Shown in pieces: positions 10,880 through 22,210 of a DNA stretch of 64,000 bases. This stretch comes from Trichobilharzia regenti. Its lineage: Eukaryota > Platyhelminthes > Trematoda > Strigeidida > Schistosomatidae. Location of the stretch: the NCBI GenBank assembly GCA_944472135.2, contig OX235263.1, forward strand, positions 23,675,379 to 23,739,378, read 5' to 3'. A program made the position numbers and the translations under genes. The notes beneath the pieces were generated by a model, which was not told the origin of the DNA, did not search any database, and saw nothing but the letters and a program-made list of their open reading frames with translations. Numbering within the stretch: the stretch's first letter is position 1; the number at the start of each line of letters is the position of its first letter.

Positions 10880-11835
10880 TCTAGATGGATAGCTGGGAAG
10901 ATACGGCCCTTAATACATTTGTTTAATCCTACTCCACAAATATGGTTGAGATATGTGGATGATAGTTTCACAGTGTTCACACACATAAACTCAGAAATAA
11001 AGGGAAAAGAAATTCTCGTGTTAATCAGAAAATGAACAAGGAGAATTAGCAATGATGTTAAATTGTAAAATAAAGGTAAACTTCACACTACCATTAATAA
11101 AAAGCCAACACATTCTAATAGATATTTAGACTAACTCATTTCACGCGTTATCTATAGGTGTATGCTTAGTTTAATGTCTGAAAAACAGAGCAATAACACT
11201 AAGTAGTACAATAAAAAAAATAGGTAAATAATGAAATGGAACAGATACGAGAAGAAAAAGCGCTGGTGTTAAATAACTCACTGTCCTATAAAATTCATTA
11301 GGAAGATCAAAAACAGACAAAAGTAAGATAAAAGATAATGGTGAAACTAATAATAACAACACGAATAAGAAAGAATATTATAAGGTATCTACTGTGGTTT
11401 TACCAATATAAGGAGAGAACATCTGAGACCCTCCCTACGTAGGATTGTCAATAAATCACGAATTAGGCTGGCAGTTAAACCTACAGACTCACTCAGGTTG
11501 AACAAGCTTGGCAGGTAGATTAAACGACACTGTAGGTTGACCCAATTCAACAAAATAATATAACTCACAAAGTATCTTGCAATGAATGTGAGTTGGGTCA
11601 ACTACATAGTGAAGCATTTCAGGAAACAACTCAGCAATTCCACTTCATGCATTAACACACAACCACACAATGGGGTGGTGGGACAGAGTTAAATTCTAAA
11701 AATTATTATAGGTAAGTGGTACAGGGAGAGGTTGATTACAGAGTCTTTCGTTGTTCATAGAATCTACACCAAACACATGCAATAGGAATGACTCTTGACT
11801 CATACCAGAGATGAACGAAATATTCCCATATTGAG
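10880..11835 (+). mobile_element. PLE-B: end of RT, connector and endonuclease (pseudogene)
   Basis: Frame around 10930-10985 gives WLRYVDDSFTVF, the PLE RT catalytic box with two aspartates. It continues with KGKEILVL and the INKKPTHSNRYLD box (11085-11130). After a decayed connector, 11395-11470 encodes the block STVVLPI..RTSETL, shared with 39.4 kb. A frameshifted endonuclease (CNECELGQLHSEAF) and the tail block (VDYRVF, HAIGMT) follow. Multiple stops. Confidence 0.7.
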
Positions 11836-11854
11836 TCATAAGAAAAAGGCACAA

Positions 11855-12270
11855 ACAGCGAAGAAAATTTTCTTTTCGACGACTCATTTTCATGAGTTGT
11901 ACACAATCGTAATTATAATTGACACAGGAATTTTTTGACCAATCAGATGCTGGTTAAACTTTGTCCATGAAAATTCTACTACATAATGTGAGGTGTAATC
12001 TAGAAGGGATGACTAATTGTCGTAAGTTAGAAGTTGGCATGACCTAATAATAAGCGTGAGATAATGACTAATCAATAAGCTAGTGTAGAACGGACAGGAA
12101 CTAGTGGAAAGACTATAAAGTAGTTTTGTATAAGATCTGTGTGAAAAGCAATGTTATTAATAAACAGTAATAGAGTGGTAATTAAATATGGATGATGGGA
12201 ATAATAATGATAATAAAATTATAACAGTGAACTTACATATTAAAAGAGAGGAGCAAAATTATAGTAAGAA
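11855..12270. other. Uncharacterised repeat X fragment and flanking AT-rich sequence
   Basis: The segment 11860-11920 (GCGAAGAAAATTTTCTTTTC, GACGACTCATTTTCATGAGT, TGTACACAATCG) matches two other copies at 24.49 and 54.35 kb, where it begins insertions. No coding region is seen from 11895 to 12270. Confidence 0.45.
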
Positions 12271-12272
12271 AT

Positions 12273-13255
12273 TTACTCTGGCCATGGTAGGGCCAGAGAA
12301 TGTATGAATCGTTTTTGTATGCACAGGTCCGGTTTTAGGTCTCGAATAGCTAATGCCTCAGCTATGTACAGATGTCGTATCCGGAGTTTTTTTGTACAAT
12401 ATTGAGGGACTCTGTGTACCACTGTGAAGCATTCATGTGGAGGTGCTCGATGTCCGGAGATGACAAGGTGTTCGAGGATCGGGCTGTTGCTATTCTTCTT
12501 TTCTCCTTTGGCTAACCAAGCTGGGCAGTGTTCCAGGATACGTTTATGGACTTGACGTTGCGTACGGCCGATATACTTTGCTCCACACGAGTAAGTAAAT
12601 TGATAAATACACACTGAAGTGGCCAAAAGCGGTATCTTATCCTTAAAGTTAGACTGGATTAACTGTCTGCAGGAAAATGTTATACGTAGAGTGGCTGTTT
12701 GGAATGTCTTCTTCAGACTTTTTGAAAGGCGGTTTCTGAGAATTTCCGCTGCGATATCACCTTTGAATTCTAGGTTCATGAAGAGAGTCTTCTTAGGAAC
12801 CGTTGTGATGTTTGACACCAGAGGCTTCTCCTTCATGTTTTTGTCGATGAATATTGCTTGATACCCATTCTCTAGTAGGGTTTCACGCAATAAATTTAAT
12901 TCCTTCTCTACCGTGTCTTCCGAGCAGATTTTTCTAATCCTTGAGCACAATGTAAGTACCAAATTTCTCCTTCGGATCAGTGGAACAAAGCTCTGGAAGT
13001 TGATAAACTGTCCAGTCCATGTTGGCTTATGATATATCAATTCTTGGATCGTACAGTCGTGTCTTCTCGTGAGTAGTACATCGAGGAATGGAAATGAATG
13101 AATCTTATTGATGGATTCGCTGAGTTGAAGGTTTTGAGGAGAGAATCTAAATCACATTTTTCATCACAGATTATAAACCTATCATCTATGTATCTCTTGT
13201 ATAAGTGCAGTTCACTTATCAAGGGATCAAGGATGTTGTTTTCAAGACTCGCCAG
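12273..13255 (-). pseudogene. PLE: 3' half of RT, connector, GIY-YIG endonuclease
   Basis: Largest continuous endonuclease-bearing PLE copy on minus. 13037-13279 encodes LENNILDPLISELHLYKR then YIDDRFII, the catalytic box (near 13185). A single frameshift near 13105 separates it from FPFLDVLLTRR and the 255-codon frame 12273-13040. That frame holds HKPTWTGQFINFQSF, connector LVLTLCSRIRKICSED and ENGYQAIFI, then endonuclease YQFTYSCGAKYIGRTQRQ with RILEH, HLVISGH, and the C-terminal block DLKPDLCIQKRF...LALPWPE. The N-terminus and RT fingers are missing (5' truncation). Confidence 0.85.
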
Positions 13256-13460
13256 AGATATGGAAAACATTACTACCAATCAAATCAAAAAAAATGAAAA
13301 TCAATGGAATCATATAAATGAAGCTGTAAAGTTGTGTGAGTAACTTTATATCATATGATTATAAGCAGTAACAATAAAATGTGCTCGAAACGTGATCATC
13401 AGTAAATACTGCCATATAACAACACTGTGAGACTTTATCAAAATAAGTTTTTATCCACAA
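13255..13460 (+). mobile_element. PLE-B 3' end
   Basis: Encodes the last PLE-B codons (EIWKTLLPIKSK, then HINEAVKLCE) and the terminal tail with GTGCTCGAAACGTGATCATC and CAACACTGTGAGACTTTATC. It abuts the truncated 5' end of the minus-strand PLE. The matching upstream part of PLE-B ends near 11835, so the minus-strand PLE may sit inside PLE-B. Confidence 0.6.
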
Positions 13461-13849
13461 TGAAATTTACACTCAATCACAGTGCATAAGTTCTATTCTT
13501 ACATCATTGAAAGGCTTCCTCTAAAAACACAGTCTGTTAAAATCGTCAAGAGATATTAACCAGGAGGTAATACTACTGACATGCATGAGACCAAACAAAT
13601 AGGCCAGCTAGTCAAAATATTTTTTACCGTAAAAACCTGATCAAGAATCTAAACTTCACCATAAATATGACTCACTTAGTGAATTTCAAAACAGGACCTT
13701 GTGCACATATGAAGCAATTCATGTTACCAAACTCCATAGTATCACACAAAGGTAGAGAAATGAGAGAAAATATAAGAAATTCGGAAGAACGATGATAAGC
13801 AGAGAGAAAAAGTGTATTAAGTGACATGGAAAAACGACACAGTTTACTT

Positions 13850-14010
13850 AATAGATATAGGAGATCACAAGAAATGAATGCATCTGCGCCATTGACAAGC
13901 AGGTTGAGCCATATCACCAATCGTCTCCAGCTATTGTTTCTTGAAATCCAAAGGATTCCAACAAGCCAGTTCACATCTGACTGCAGATATACTCAACCAA
14001 TAATAACTAG
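13850..14010 (+). repeat. Dispersed repeat G
   Basis: GAATGCATCTGCGCCATTGA, GTTGAGCCATATCACCAATC and the following segment to about 14010 recur at 42.03-42.15 kb. Class not recognised. The rest of 13.46-14.43 kb holds only short, motif-free open frames. Confidence 0.5.
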
Positions 14011-14434
14011 TTGAAGCAATTTACGAAACTCTAGGGTAAGTTCTAGTGTAAAAAGACTGTTCTCGAGAGTATGATTACTTGTTGTTCATCGCTTTGATTC
14101 CAAGTGCAATGGAAGGTTGTAGAACAATAAACGTATCCTTCCTCACTCTACTGTCTGTTATCTTTTTCATCTGGCTCCATAATCGCTAGCTCACAAAACT
14201 CTGGTTTTCAGTTCATATCGCCTCCACCATGTTACCGTTGAATGCCCGTTCCAAAAAGAGTTGAGGAGACTGATGAAAATGAGAATTTATTACTTTGCTT
14301 TTCACTAAATTTCCCGAACAACTTATTAGTTTAATTCGAGCTAGTGAACTTTATAGGTGTGATCAAGTGAAACAACTGGTTTCAAATAAGAGTGAAGAAC
14401 CAAAATACAGTAGATTTCTATTAACAATTCGTCT

Positions 14435-14790
14435 ATATGATGGCTCTTCGCTCTATACTGAAGATCAGATGGCCGGGCCGGAGAGAATTACCAACAAGAA
14501 ACTATACAAACAAACAAAACAAGAGCCAATCGCCCAACAAATATGCAGGAGAAAGTGGTGATGGATTGGACACTCGCTGAGAAGGCCGCTGGTTGACATC
14601 GTACGCACGTCAGGCCATTGCTCGAGTGGAACCCGAAAGGGAAGCGGAGAGTGAGACGTCACTGCTAGGGTGATATGGAGGAGATCGTGTGAAGAGGAGT
14701 TGAAAGAGTATGGACTAACTTGGATGCAGATGAAAAGTACAGCAGAAGACAGAAGCAAGTGGAGATGTTCCACTGGGTACCCAAGGGAAC
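14435..14790 (+). mobile_element. RTE-like LINE 3' end
   Basis: Starts in the SILKIRWPGRRE region, continues with NKKLYKQTKQEPIAQQICRR and KWW-WIGHSLRRPLVDIV (one stop), and ends with the basic C-terminus. The 3' UTR GATGTTCCACTGGGTACCCA is followed by an AATAATAATA tail. Confidence 0.75.
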
Positions 14791-14819
14791 AATAATAATA
14801 AATAATACTATATGATGGC

Positions 14820-15010
14820 TAGAACAAGACATATAGGCAAATAATATTGGTGTTGTTTTCTTTTCGCCTTACCCTAATTTACGCATATTTAGACATACAA
14901 AATTTAACCAATGATGGTGACTTTGTGGATCAAATAATGATAATAATAATGTGGTAAATATTTTGAACGTCAGTATTAACGATGATTTTAATGGTAACAA
15001 AATAATAATA
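14820..15010 (-). mobile_element. PLE-C 3' tail, inverted
   Basis: Complement of the tail at 18.08-18.30 kb. Shared blocks are ACAAGACATATAGGCAAATA, TTGTGGATCAAATAATGATA and TGTGGTAAATATTTTGAACG. Confidence 0.65.
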
Positions 15011-15024
15011 GTGGTAAGGTTTAT

Positions 15025-15290
15025 GCACGTGACGTCGGTGGCACAGTGGTAGAATGCTCGCCGTCCATGCATGTGGTCCGGGGTTTGATCACCAGCCACT
15101 GATGCACTCCTGTACCTCTCTAAGCCAGTAATAAGACTGATGGAGAAGAAAGGTTAGGTATGAGGCTGGCAACCTCATCTCGTAAAAATAAACACAACTG
15201 CTACCGAAACTTCAAGCCTTTAGCTCGAAGCCCCATGTTGCACTGGGACCGAAAAAGAAGGAAAGAACGTGGCGATAAGAATAATAAAGG
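15025..15290 (+). repeat. SINE-1
   Basis: Head GTCGGTGGCACAGTGGTAGA and box B-like GGGGTTTGATCACC, body AAGCCAGTAATAAGACTGAT and GGCTGGCAACCTCATCTCGT, 3' end GAAGCCCCATGTTGCACTGG. No gene recognised between its end and 15690. Confidence 0.75.
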
Positions 15291-15689
15291 TGAAAGTCAA
15301 TCTGAACGAAGAATATTCTTTTCAATAATTTCTTCTCTTCAGGTTCTTACAATCATAAAATAGAATATTTGTTGTCGTTACAATAATGATAACCAGTTAT
15401 GCGGTGAATACATGTTTATGTAGAATAATAGATTTGTTATCCAATGTCAAAATAAATAGTCGTATTTTTGCGACAGACGTGCTAGGCTTAAACCAATTAC
15501 AAAATTTTGTGAAATGGGAGACAATGGTGGTGCTGATTAGTCATAATAGATTCTTAGAGTGTGGGGTGGGAAAATCGACAAGTCAGTTCCAAGTTATAAA
15601 AGGTATCAGGTGAGTACAGGCTAGTACAAAGTGGTCTGTGTTGAACAGGAGGTCGTAAGACTGCTATGAGAGGTTCATCATGAAGTAAC

Positions 15690-16690
15690 GAATGTGTGAA
15701 ATGAAACAGGCGGAGGCATATATTAAGAAAACAGATAATATCACTGATAGTAATTCCGGATAGTATAAATGGAAAATTCGATAGTATTGAGAGAATGTTT
15801 GCATGAATGGTATAAACTATGACGAATAATAATAATTGTAATAATAAGCAAAGAAAAAACCCCAAGAGGGTTAAGGGGAAGAAGCACTCTTGGTGAGAAG
15901 AAGAATCATCAATCCAAGTTCGGCCACGGTAAGAACAGCGTATGGACGTGTTCTTTTCGGATACAAAGTTCCGGTTTAGTCGATCTTATTCCAACAGCTC
16001 CAGCTGTGTGTAGCAGACGTAAGAGAACTGTACGTGATAACTACTTTGGAATTTGGTATTTAACCCTGAAGGCTGCGTCGACGTCGATGAGATGTCCAGT
16101 ATCGACCAAGTGTGACAGGATCGAGGTTTTTATGTACTTAATTACCCCCCTTGCTGAACCAAGCTGGTAGACGTTCTCGAACCCGTAGACGAACCTGCAT
16201 AATCGTGGGCTCTGTATAACCTGAACCACAGGAGCAGTTGAAGTGGTATATGCATGAAGAAGAGCTAAGGTTGGGTAAGATATCTCTGAGTTGCTGGGTG
16301 AATACTGGACGGCTACTGAAGGATAGACGTGCAGAGTAGAAATGGTAAGTGCTCCCTGAGGGCTTTATGTTTTCGAAAGTTTTTGATGATATATGCCCTT
16401 AATCTATCACACTCATTATTAAGTTTGTTATTTCTCTCTCTACTTTTTACGCCTGATCTTTCATTACTGTTGGCTTCTGAAACTTGCTGCCGTCATCTAG
16501 TATGGAGTTCATCTTGTTAATATAATCCCGCCTGTCCATAATTACTATCCCCGGTCCCTTATTCGGTCTGGTAATAACTATGTTTTCATTTCGTCCTAGC
16601 CTTTTAACAGTCTCGCGATGCTCCTCTGTGAGTATACTATGGGGATTATTCTTCTCCTTCCGTCTATACTGGTAGCAACAGTAACGAAGG
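15690..16690 (-). pseudogene. Internally deleted PLE (N-terminus joined to endonuclease)
   Basis: On minus, 16447-16690 encodes the PLE N-terminal block (ENIVITRPNKGPGIVIMDRR, then DYINKMNSILDD). The next coding sequence (about 16250-16440) is already downstream, and 16041-16229 encodes an endonuclease remnant (LCRFVYGFENVYQLG, HLVDTGHLIDVDAAF). All RT motifs are absent, so roughly the whole polymerase was lost. The remainder to 15690 is an AT-rich 3' part. Confidence 0.65.
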
Positions 16691-16830
16691 CAGTAATATA
16701 TGTAGTAATATGTAGACAATTTAGTAAATAAATTTGGGAAAATCTTAAAAGTTGTGTAATACTAAAGGTGAAGTGGACAAATAATCAGAAGTATCACAAA
16801 TATAATAAAAGTACAAAGGAAATGGAGAAT
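16680..16830 (-). repeat. Inverted PLE-C tail at the 5' side of PLE-C
   Basis: Complement of 17935-18090. Shared blocks include TAGACAATTTAGTAAATAAA, AATCTTAAAAGTTGTGTAAT and GTGAAGTGGACAAATAATCA. Together the two copies form terminal inverted repeats around 16835-17930. Confidence 0.7.
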
Positions 16831-16834
16831 AAGA

Positions 16835-17910
16835 AAGTTATTGCCATTGGTTCTTCATTGGTTCCAAACCTGGAAGATTTCTTTCTTGCTAAGGTTGAAA
16901 ATGGTCCATTGAAACAAGTAATAGAAAAAAACCGATTCTTATTTTCGTTATGTTGATGATCGATTTATTATTTTTGATGAGAAAGCTAACAAGAATGAAA
17001 TGTTAATAAAATTCAATGATGCACATTCATCATTCATCTTCACTTGTGAAGAAGAACATGATGGTAGACTACGCTTCGTTGATGTTCAGTTGAACAGAAG
17101 AGAGGATGGTTCACTCAAGAGATATGTGTATAGAAAGCCTACATCTGTAGGACAATATACACATTTCCTCAGTTTTGTACCAATTCAATACAAAATCAAT
17201 TTTTTTAGATGCCTCACGACTAGGAGAAGAGGGATCCGTACAGATAACTCACTAGAAAATGAGTTAGGATACATCCAAAATACGCTAGCCCGAATAGGTT
17301 ATCCTAGTAGATTTGTAAGGAGACAAATGAATACCAGGTATAACAAAAAGGAACTGATATCAGTTAAAAGGAAACAACTATTCCTAAAACTGCAATTTAA
17401 TGGGGACGTCGCTAGTGAATTCTTACATCTAAGATTATCTAGAGCGATAAAACGGACTTATACTGCCGCCCCCCCCCTTTTGTTTGTCATTTTCCAACCG
17501 ACCGATTATGATTTCTCAAGCGAAAGAAAAGTTGACTAGCTATGCCACTTCTATGTGTATTTACAAATTTAGCTGCTCCTACAGAGAAAGCTTACTATAT
17601 ACAGCGAACAACTGGACAGCTTAACAAACGTATTAATGAGCATCTTTCTTCATGGTTACGAAAAGGTCAAATAAAATCTATAAGTAGTCCTATCTGGACT
17701 CATTTGATTGATAACAGCGGTCACTAAGTGGACAAAAATAGTGCCTTCAAAGTTCTCTATCGCATTCCATCCAGCTTTCCAACAGAATTTGAACCCACTT
17801 TTTATACAATAGCCAAAGCTATGCGAATTAATTCGAGGGAACAGCCTTTGTCTTTGCATACGAAAGTTTTTTCTATCTGTGTCTCTCTCTTGGCCCAGGT
17901 AAATTCCAAC
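16835..17910 (+). pseudogene. PLE-C: RT palm, connector and GIY-YIG endonuclease
   Basis: Starts inside RT motif B (IAIGSSLVPNLEDFFLAKVE, near 16835-16895). After a frameshift near 16940 comes YFRYVDDRFIIFDEKANK, the catalytic box. The 179-codon frame 17000-17539 holds LRFVDVQLNRREDGSLKR, VYRKPTSVGQYTHFLSFV, connector NFFRCLTTRRRGI and ARIGYPSRFVRRQM, then LFLKLQFNGDVASEFL. A run of C (17467-17476) precedes a frame change into the endonuclease (YYIQRTTGQLNKRINEHL, then WLRKGQIKSISSPI). A stop at 17727 separates VDKNSAFKVLYRIP. Confidence 0.8.
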
Positions 17911-18300
17911 TGAAAACCCTCAGCCTTTCTTATTTTCCAATTCCTTCGTACTTTTATTATTATTTATATAAACTCTGATTATCTGTCCACTTCATTTTTA
18001 GAATTACGCAACTTTTAAGATTTTACCTAATTTATTTATTGAATTGTCTACATGTTCACATAACACTACCTTCGTTGTTCTTACAGCCATTATCATTATA
18101 ATCATCGTTAATACTGACGTTCAAAACATTTACCACATTATTATTATTATCATCATTATTTGATCCAAAAACTCACCATCATTGGTTACATTTTGTCTGT
18201 ATAAATTTATGTAAATTAGAGTAAAGTCAGAAGAAGATCTAATTGAAAACCACAACAATATTGTTCGCTTATATGTCTTTTTCTAATACGTAATGGTTAG
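17911..18300 (+). mobile_element. PLE-C 3' tail
   Basis: Non-coding end with TTGAATTGTCTACATGTTCA, CACATTATTATTATTATCAT and GATCCAAAAACTCACCATCA, ending near TATGTCTTTTTCTAATACG. The same tail occurs at 14.8, 45.5-45.8 and 46.28-46.46 kb. Confidence 0.65.
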
Positions 18301-19365
18301 CTAATACAAGAGTATCCCATTCCAGCATGATACAGAACATTGATACGTTTGCATTTATTTCAAAAGATATTTCACCTTACAGCTTTCATTTGTTAATTGA
18401 CAAGTATTTGGGTAATTTATTCGTCGTTTCGACGCATGTCCACCCAGTATGTCCAACAGATACTGCTTAGTAATTTTCGTTTAAAAATACAGTAATCAGT
18501 GGAGAACAATATTCACTCACATCTGAAGTACCAACCAACATCAAAGTATTTTGAAATGAACGTAAGAAACTAGTCATCGGAACAAAATCAGTACAACCCA
18601 CGCAACTTACTGTACTCTGTTCTAGAGTTTACAAAGACTTCGTGAGTCACATACAGATATAACTTACATTCTGAAAATATCAAAACGTAATTTAATCTAA
18701 AAAAATTTGTGATACTATTACATGATGATAATAATGATAATAAGTTGTACCAAATATACACAAATACCTAAGCAGTGTCATCACGTGGCTATACAGTCCA
18801 AAAGTTTTTTCAGGTACAGCACAACTTTCAAATGCCTGAGAAAAGAGAAAAAATATTCCTCAAAATATAGGGGGCGGGATTAAAACAACACGTTTTCTAC
18901 CGAGAATCGAAGGACAAGAAGCCACTCTGCGGTGAAACTATGAGTTTATTCAAATAAAGCATTGACGGTAGTAATAACAAACATAGAATTTCTAACAGTT
19001 AAGAATCACACAATCGTAAAGAGAAACATTCACAATAAGAATTAAGACATTGAAGTTTAATACAGTTAGTACCTTTAACATATTTGGATAGCCCTATTAG
19101 AAGATGCAGTTTATCTGAAAAGTGTGATGTACTTGAGCAATGCAAATAATAAAGATTAAATCAAAAGAAGACATGCGAAATACCAGAATGACGTTGCAAG
19201 TTGATCTACTCAAATAAATATCAATACTGGAAACAGTTTGTTCACGATGGGATATTCAGATCGATCACTTTACCATAGCCCAGATAACATAATAGTCAAA
19301 GATACTTTCATCTTCAGTAAAGTAAAACATTTGCATATATATAAAGATGAAGAGAAGAGATAGTT
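18300..19365. other. No gene recognised
   Basis: AT-rich sequence with neither a long open frame nor a match to the repeat families seen elsewhere in the window. Confidence 0.5.
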
Positions 19366-19369
19366 CATG

Positions 19370-19760
19370 TCTGATCACGACCTGACTTCAGTTAGAGAAC
19401 CACTGAAAAGGAGAGAGTACTGGCCAGCTAGTTCGTCCTTGCTGAGTGCTATTAAACAGTAACCACTCATGATTCCAACCGGGACCGTGCCCAGAACATT
19501 CACGTGAAGAAACACTTCGTCGAACATTCAACCAATCCAATGAATCATGAAATTCTAACTTCTCTCAGTTCGTACTGCATAGCGAGACTGCCAGTTAGTA
19601 TTGTCGATGAGTGTCTGTCTCCAAAGTCAGCTTGGGGGAACTCACTGGTCATGACTTTCAACTAGAATATCAAGCGCGAAAGTATGAAACATCTATTCAA
19701 TACTCCTTGATTTCCATCGCTTCTTTAACTGAAGTCAAGTTGTGATCAAGCTTGAAGACA
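19370..19760. repeat. FB-HH fragments, minus half then rearranged centre
   Basis: The reversed end (CTTCAGTTAGAGAACCACTG, GAGTACTGGCCAGCTAGTTC) passes into the family centre (ATTCTAACTTCTCTCAGTTC, TCACTGGTCATGACTTTCAA). A short reversed end near 19733 (AACTGAAGTCAAGTTGTGAT) closes it. The hammerhead part is decayed. Confidence 0.55.
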
Positions 19761-19859
19761 CTCAAATCCCTGAAAAATAATCAGCTGAGAGTTTCGCCTT
19801 CTCATTACGCGCATACTGTTCCAGTAGTAGTCATTCATAAATATAATGTAGTGTTTCAT

Positions 19860-20295
19860 CATGAGCTGATAATAGTTAGCGAGCCGTTGTAAAACCTGAG
19901 AGTACTGGATAGCTGTTTCCTCCTAGTTTGGAACTCTTCATCGGTACGCAACCACCAGAGATCGAAATCAAGACCTTCTGCTTACATGGCCAGCGACGTC
20001 ATAGACCATTAAGCCACTGGGACCCGATTCAGTGGCCAGCCCATGAATTTTAACTTCTGCCAATTCACGACATAGCGCATCGGGTCCCAGTAGCTCAATC
20101 GTTTACGAGCTCGCTGGCCAGGTAAGCAGAAGGTCCTAGGTTAGAACCCTGGTGTGTGCGTACCGATGAAGATTTCCATACTAGGAGGAAACAGCTGTCC
20201 AGTACTCCCTGGTTTTTGAATGGTTCTCTGACTGATGTCGGCTCATGATGAAATCCTCCATACAATCAAATAAATATTCATATATAAACCAATCA
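19860..20295. repeat. FB-HH inverted pair, near full length
   Basis: A minus half (19860-20080) and a plus half (20080-20295) are arranged tail-outward. The minus half gives, on its own strand, tRNA-like boxes (CACTGAATCGGGTCCCAGTG, TTAATGGTCTATGACGTCGC), then GTACCGATGAAGAGTTCC, GGAGGAAACAGC and CCAGTAC. The plus half has CAGTAGCTCAATCGTTTACG, GAAGGTCCTAGGTTAGAACC, GTACCGATGAAGATTTCC, GGAGGAAACAGCTGTCCAGT. Ends read CATGAGCTGATAAT at the left and CGGCTCATGATGAAATCCTC at the right. Confidence 0.75.
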
Positions 20296-20384
20296 TGGTG
20301 TTTTGTCAATAGGATGATAAGACTGCACATATAAATTTTGCAGTTAGTCATAATAGTAAAAATCCTACTCTATTTACCAATTTA

Positions 20385-20690
20385 AATGTACGTGTGACCA
20401 CACAAACATTGGGACAGCTCATTCATCTTTGTAAGTAAGGGCTTCAGAGCATATTCCTAAATCGCTCCAGAACCCATTCGTGGTGAGAACAGACGACCTA
20501 GCTCCTTCAATCATCAACATATTATACAAACAGGACATAAAATTGATGTTTACACGCCCTTTAAATCTATCTATGGAACGAGTTTGGGGCATAGCCTTAG
20601 TAATTATAAAGTCTAAACCATCTCTACAAGTCTAAAAACAACACGTCGTCCCATTAAACCTTCCTTGGTAAACTTTGTTTGATGTCAGTG
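20385..20690 (+). pseudogene. PLE endonuclease fragment
   Basis: Frame reads FKCTCDHTNIGTAHSSL, then RASEHIPKSLQNP, APSIINILYKQDIKLMF and finally HVVPLNLPW (after frameshifts). This is the GIY-YIG endonuclease through its C-terminal hydrophobic LPW end. The Y of YIG is replaced by N (TNIG). Confidence 0.6.
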
Positions 20691-21125
20691 TATATGCATT
20701 ATTACCTCTCTTATTTAGTTCTTTACTGTTAACTGGACCTTCAATATGTCCGTTTAACTTAACCGAAGTCTATTTTCTCACCCCTTAACGCTTTTTTTTA
20801 TTTTCACATATAGACTTCTATAACAAGCACGAGTGTGATCAGACTGTTCGAAATATATGTTGCACTCAAATACATTACACAATTCAGACAAATTACGTCT
20901 TTCTATTACTGATTCTATGAATAACAGAGTGAAGCAATTTTCGACAACAAGAATAACAAAAACAGCATGATTAAACAAACAGGTAGAAGTAGTCGACAAA
21001 GTCTATGAAGAACTAATGAACCGATTAAATAATGCTAGATTGTAAGGGAAGTAAATAAACTACGTGTCAGTGAAGATTTCATATGACTTAGTGAGGATAA
21101 GCGATGAGATGAAAATGTAGGTAAG
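20691..21125. other. No gene recognised
   Basis: AT-rich sequence. The open frame 20778-20999 on minus has no recognisable motif. Confidence 0.4.
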
Positions 21126-21129
21126 ACCT

Positions 21130-21500
21130 GGTGTTGAAATCATCACTTGATTAGGTTTTAATTAACCAGTGGAGGGAGAATGGCTGTACGAACTTCTTTT
21201 GAATGCATAGTTTAGGTTTAATAGTTTGAATACCTATCGCTTCAGCTATGTGTAGTAGACGAATACGTTATCTGCTGGAAGAATGCAATTAATCACCTTG
21301 AATGCTTTCGCATTCTCCACTAAGTGACTACTTTAAATTAAATGAGACAAAGTGGAGCTATATATAGTTTTTGTCTCTCCTTTGTCAAACCTCGATTGGG
21401 AACGTTCAGTTACACCTTGGCTAAACTGTCCAGTTCTAAGCCCAACATAAATGTCACTCCAAGTGCAGTTGAACTGATAACTGCCCACAGATGTGACAAA
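21130..21500 (-). pseudogene. PLE endonuclease fragment
   Basis: On minus: YQFNCTWSDIYVGLRTGQFS, then VTERSQSRFDKGETKTI, HLVENAKAFKVI, and the C-terminal block QTIKPKLCIQKKFVQPFS. The usual CxCG...YIGRT block reads TWSDIYVGLRT, so the Y/G pair is kept but shifted by substitutions. Stops occur in the C-terminal part. Confidence 0.65.
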
Positions 21501-21504
21501 ACTA

Positions 21505-21950
21505 TCCAGCTAATCCTCTGTTTGATTCCAAATCATTTATAAGCTAAAGAATGATAAACAGGTTTGCTGGATAAATAGTTCTTCGTATACTCCTAGAATA
21601 AAATCTCAGCTGATGAGACGCCATTAAATTGTAACTTAATAAGTGGACGTCTTTTGCCTGTTTTTATAGTCTTAGGTTTTCTAACCAATATTTTCATTTT
21701 TTTTCTCTATGACACTAATCGGATAACTCATCACTGTCAATATAAAAAGCAGCTTACAGTCTTTCGTGATGTACGCTTCATTTTATATTCGAATAGGTTA
21801 AATACTTGTTTAGTCTAGATTTCATAAGTCTTATATTCAAATAACTGTTGTGGATGTCATACTATCAGACTGAATTTCTGAAGTATCTCCTCCTGGCTTT
21901 TTTTCTAGATCTCCTTTAAGCTGACTAACTATTTCCACGGAGTTGGCTGG
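21505..21950. other. No gene recognised
   Basis: AT-rich gap between a PLE endonuclease fragment and an FB-HH fragment; nothing supportable seen. Confidence 0.45.
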
Positions 21951-21954
21951 TTAT

Positions 21955-22210
21955 GAGTTTCATCGTTAAATAACTTCAATTAGAGAACCAACCACTGAAA
22001 GCCAAGGAATACTGGATAGATGTTTCATCTTGGTTTTCGGCTTTTCATCAGTAGGCACCTAAGGCAGTTGCGCGATATATCATCAAGTTAGAATTGATGG
22101 TTGAATATTCAACGAGCTCACATCATAGCCTGAGGATCTTCATTTCTATAGCTCGTTGGGTTACAGATGCCTACTGCTGAAGAGTCCCATCACAACTGAC
22201 AATAGGTTTT
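21955..22210. repeat. FB-HH inverted pair, collapsed
   Basis: A minus half (TTCAATTAGAGAACCAACCA, AATACTGGATAGATGTTTCA) and a short plus half (22130-22200) lie close together. The plus half keeps the only window example of the exact hammerhead core next to its stem I, CTACTGCTGAAGAGTCCC (about 22171-22188). The downstream GAAA half is lost. Confidence 0.55.

Noticed and set aside
13380..13420. CTGATGA near TTTCGAGCAC on the minus strand of PLE-B tails, possible PLE hammerhead
   Set aside because: The GAAA box is on the opposite strand relative to CTGATGA, and no stem II can form in the needed order.
14465..14773. 102-codon minus-strand frame with hydrophobic stretches
   Set aside because: Antisense of the RTE 3' coding region, which aligns to other RTE copies on plus.
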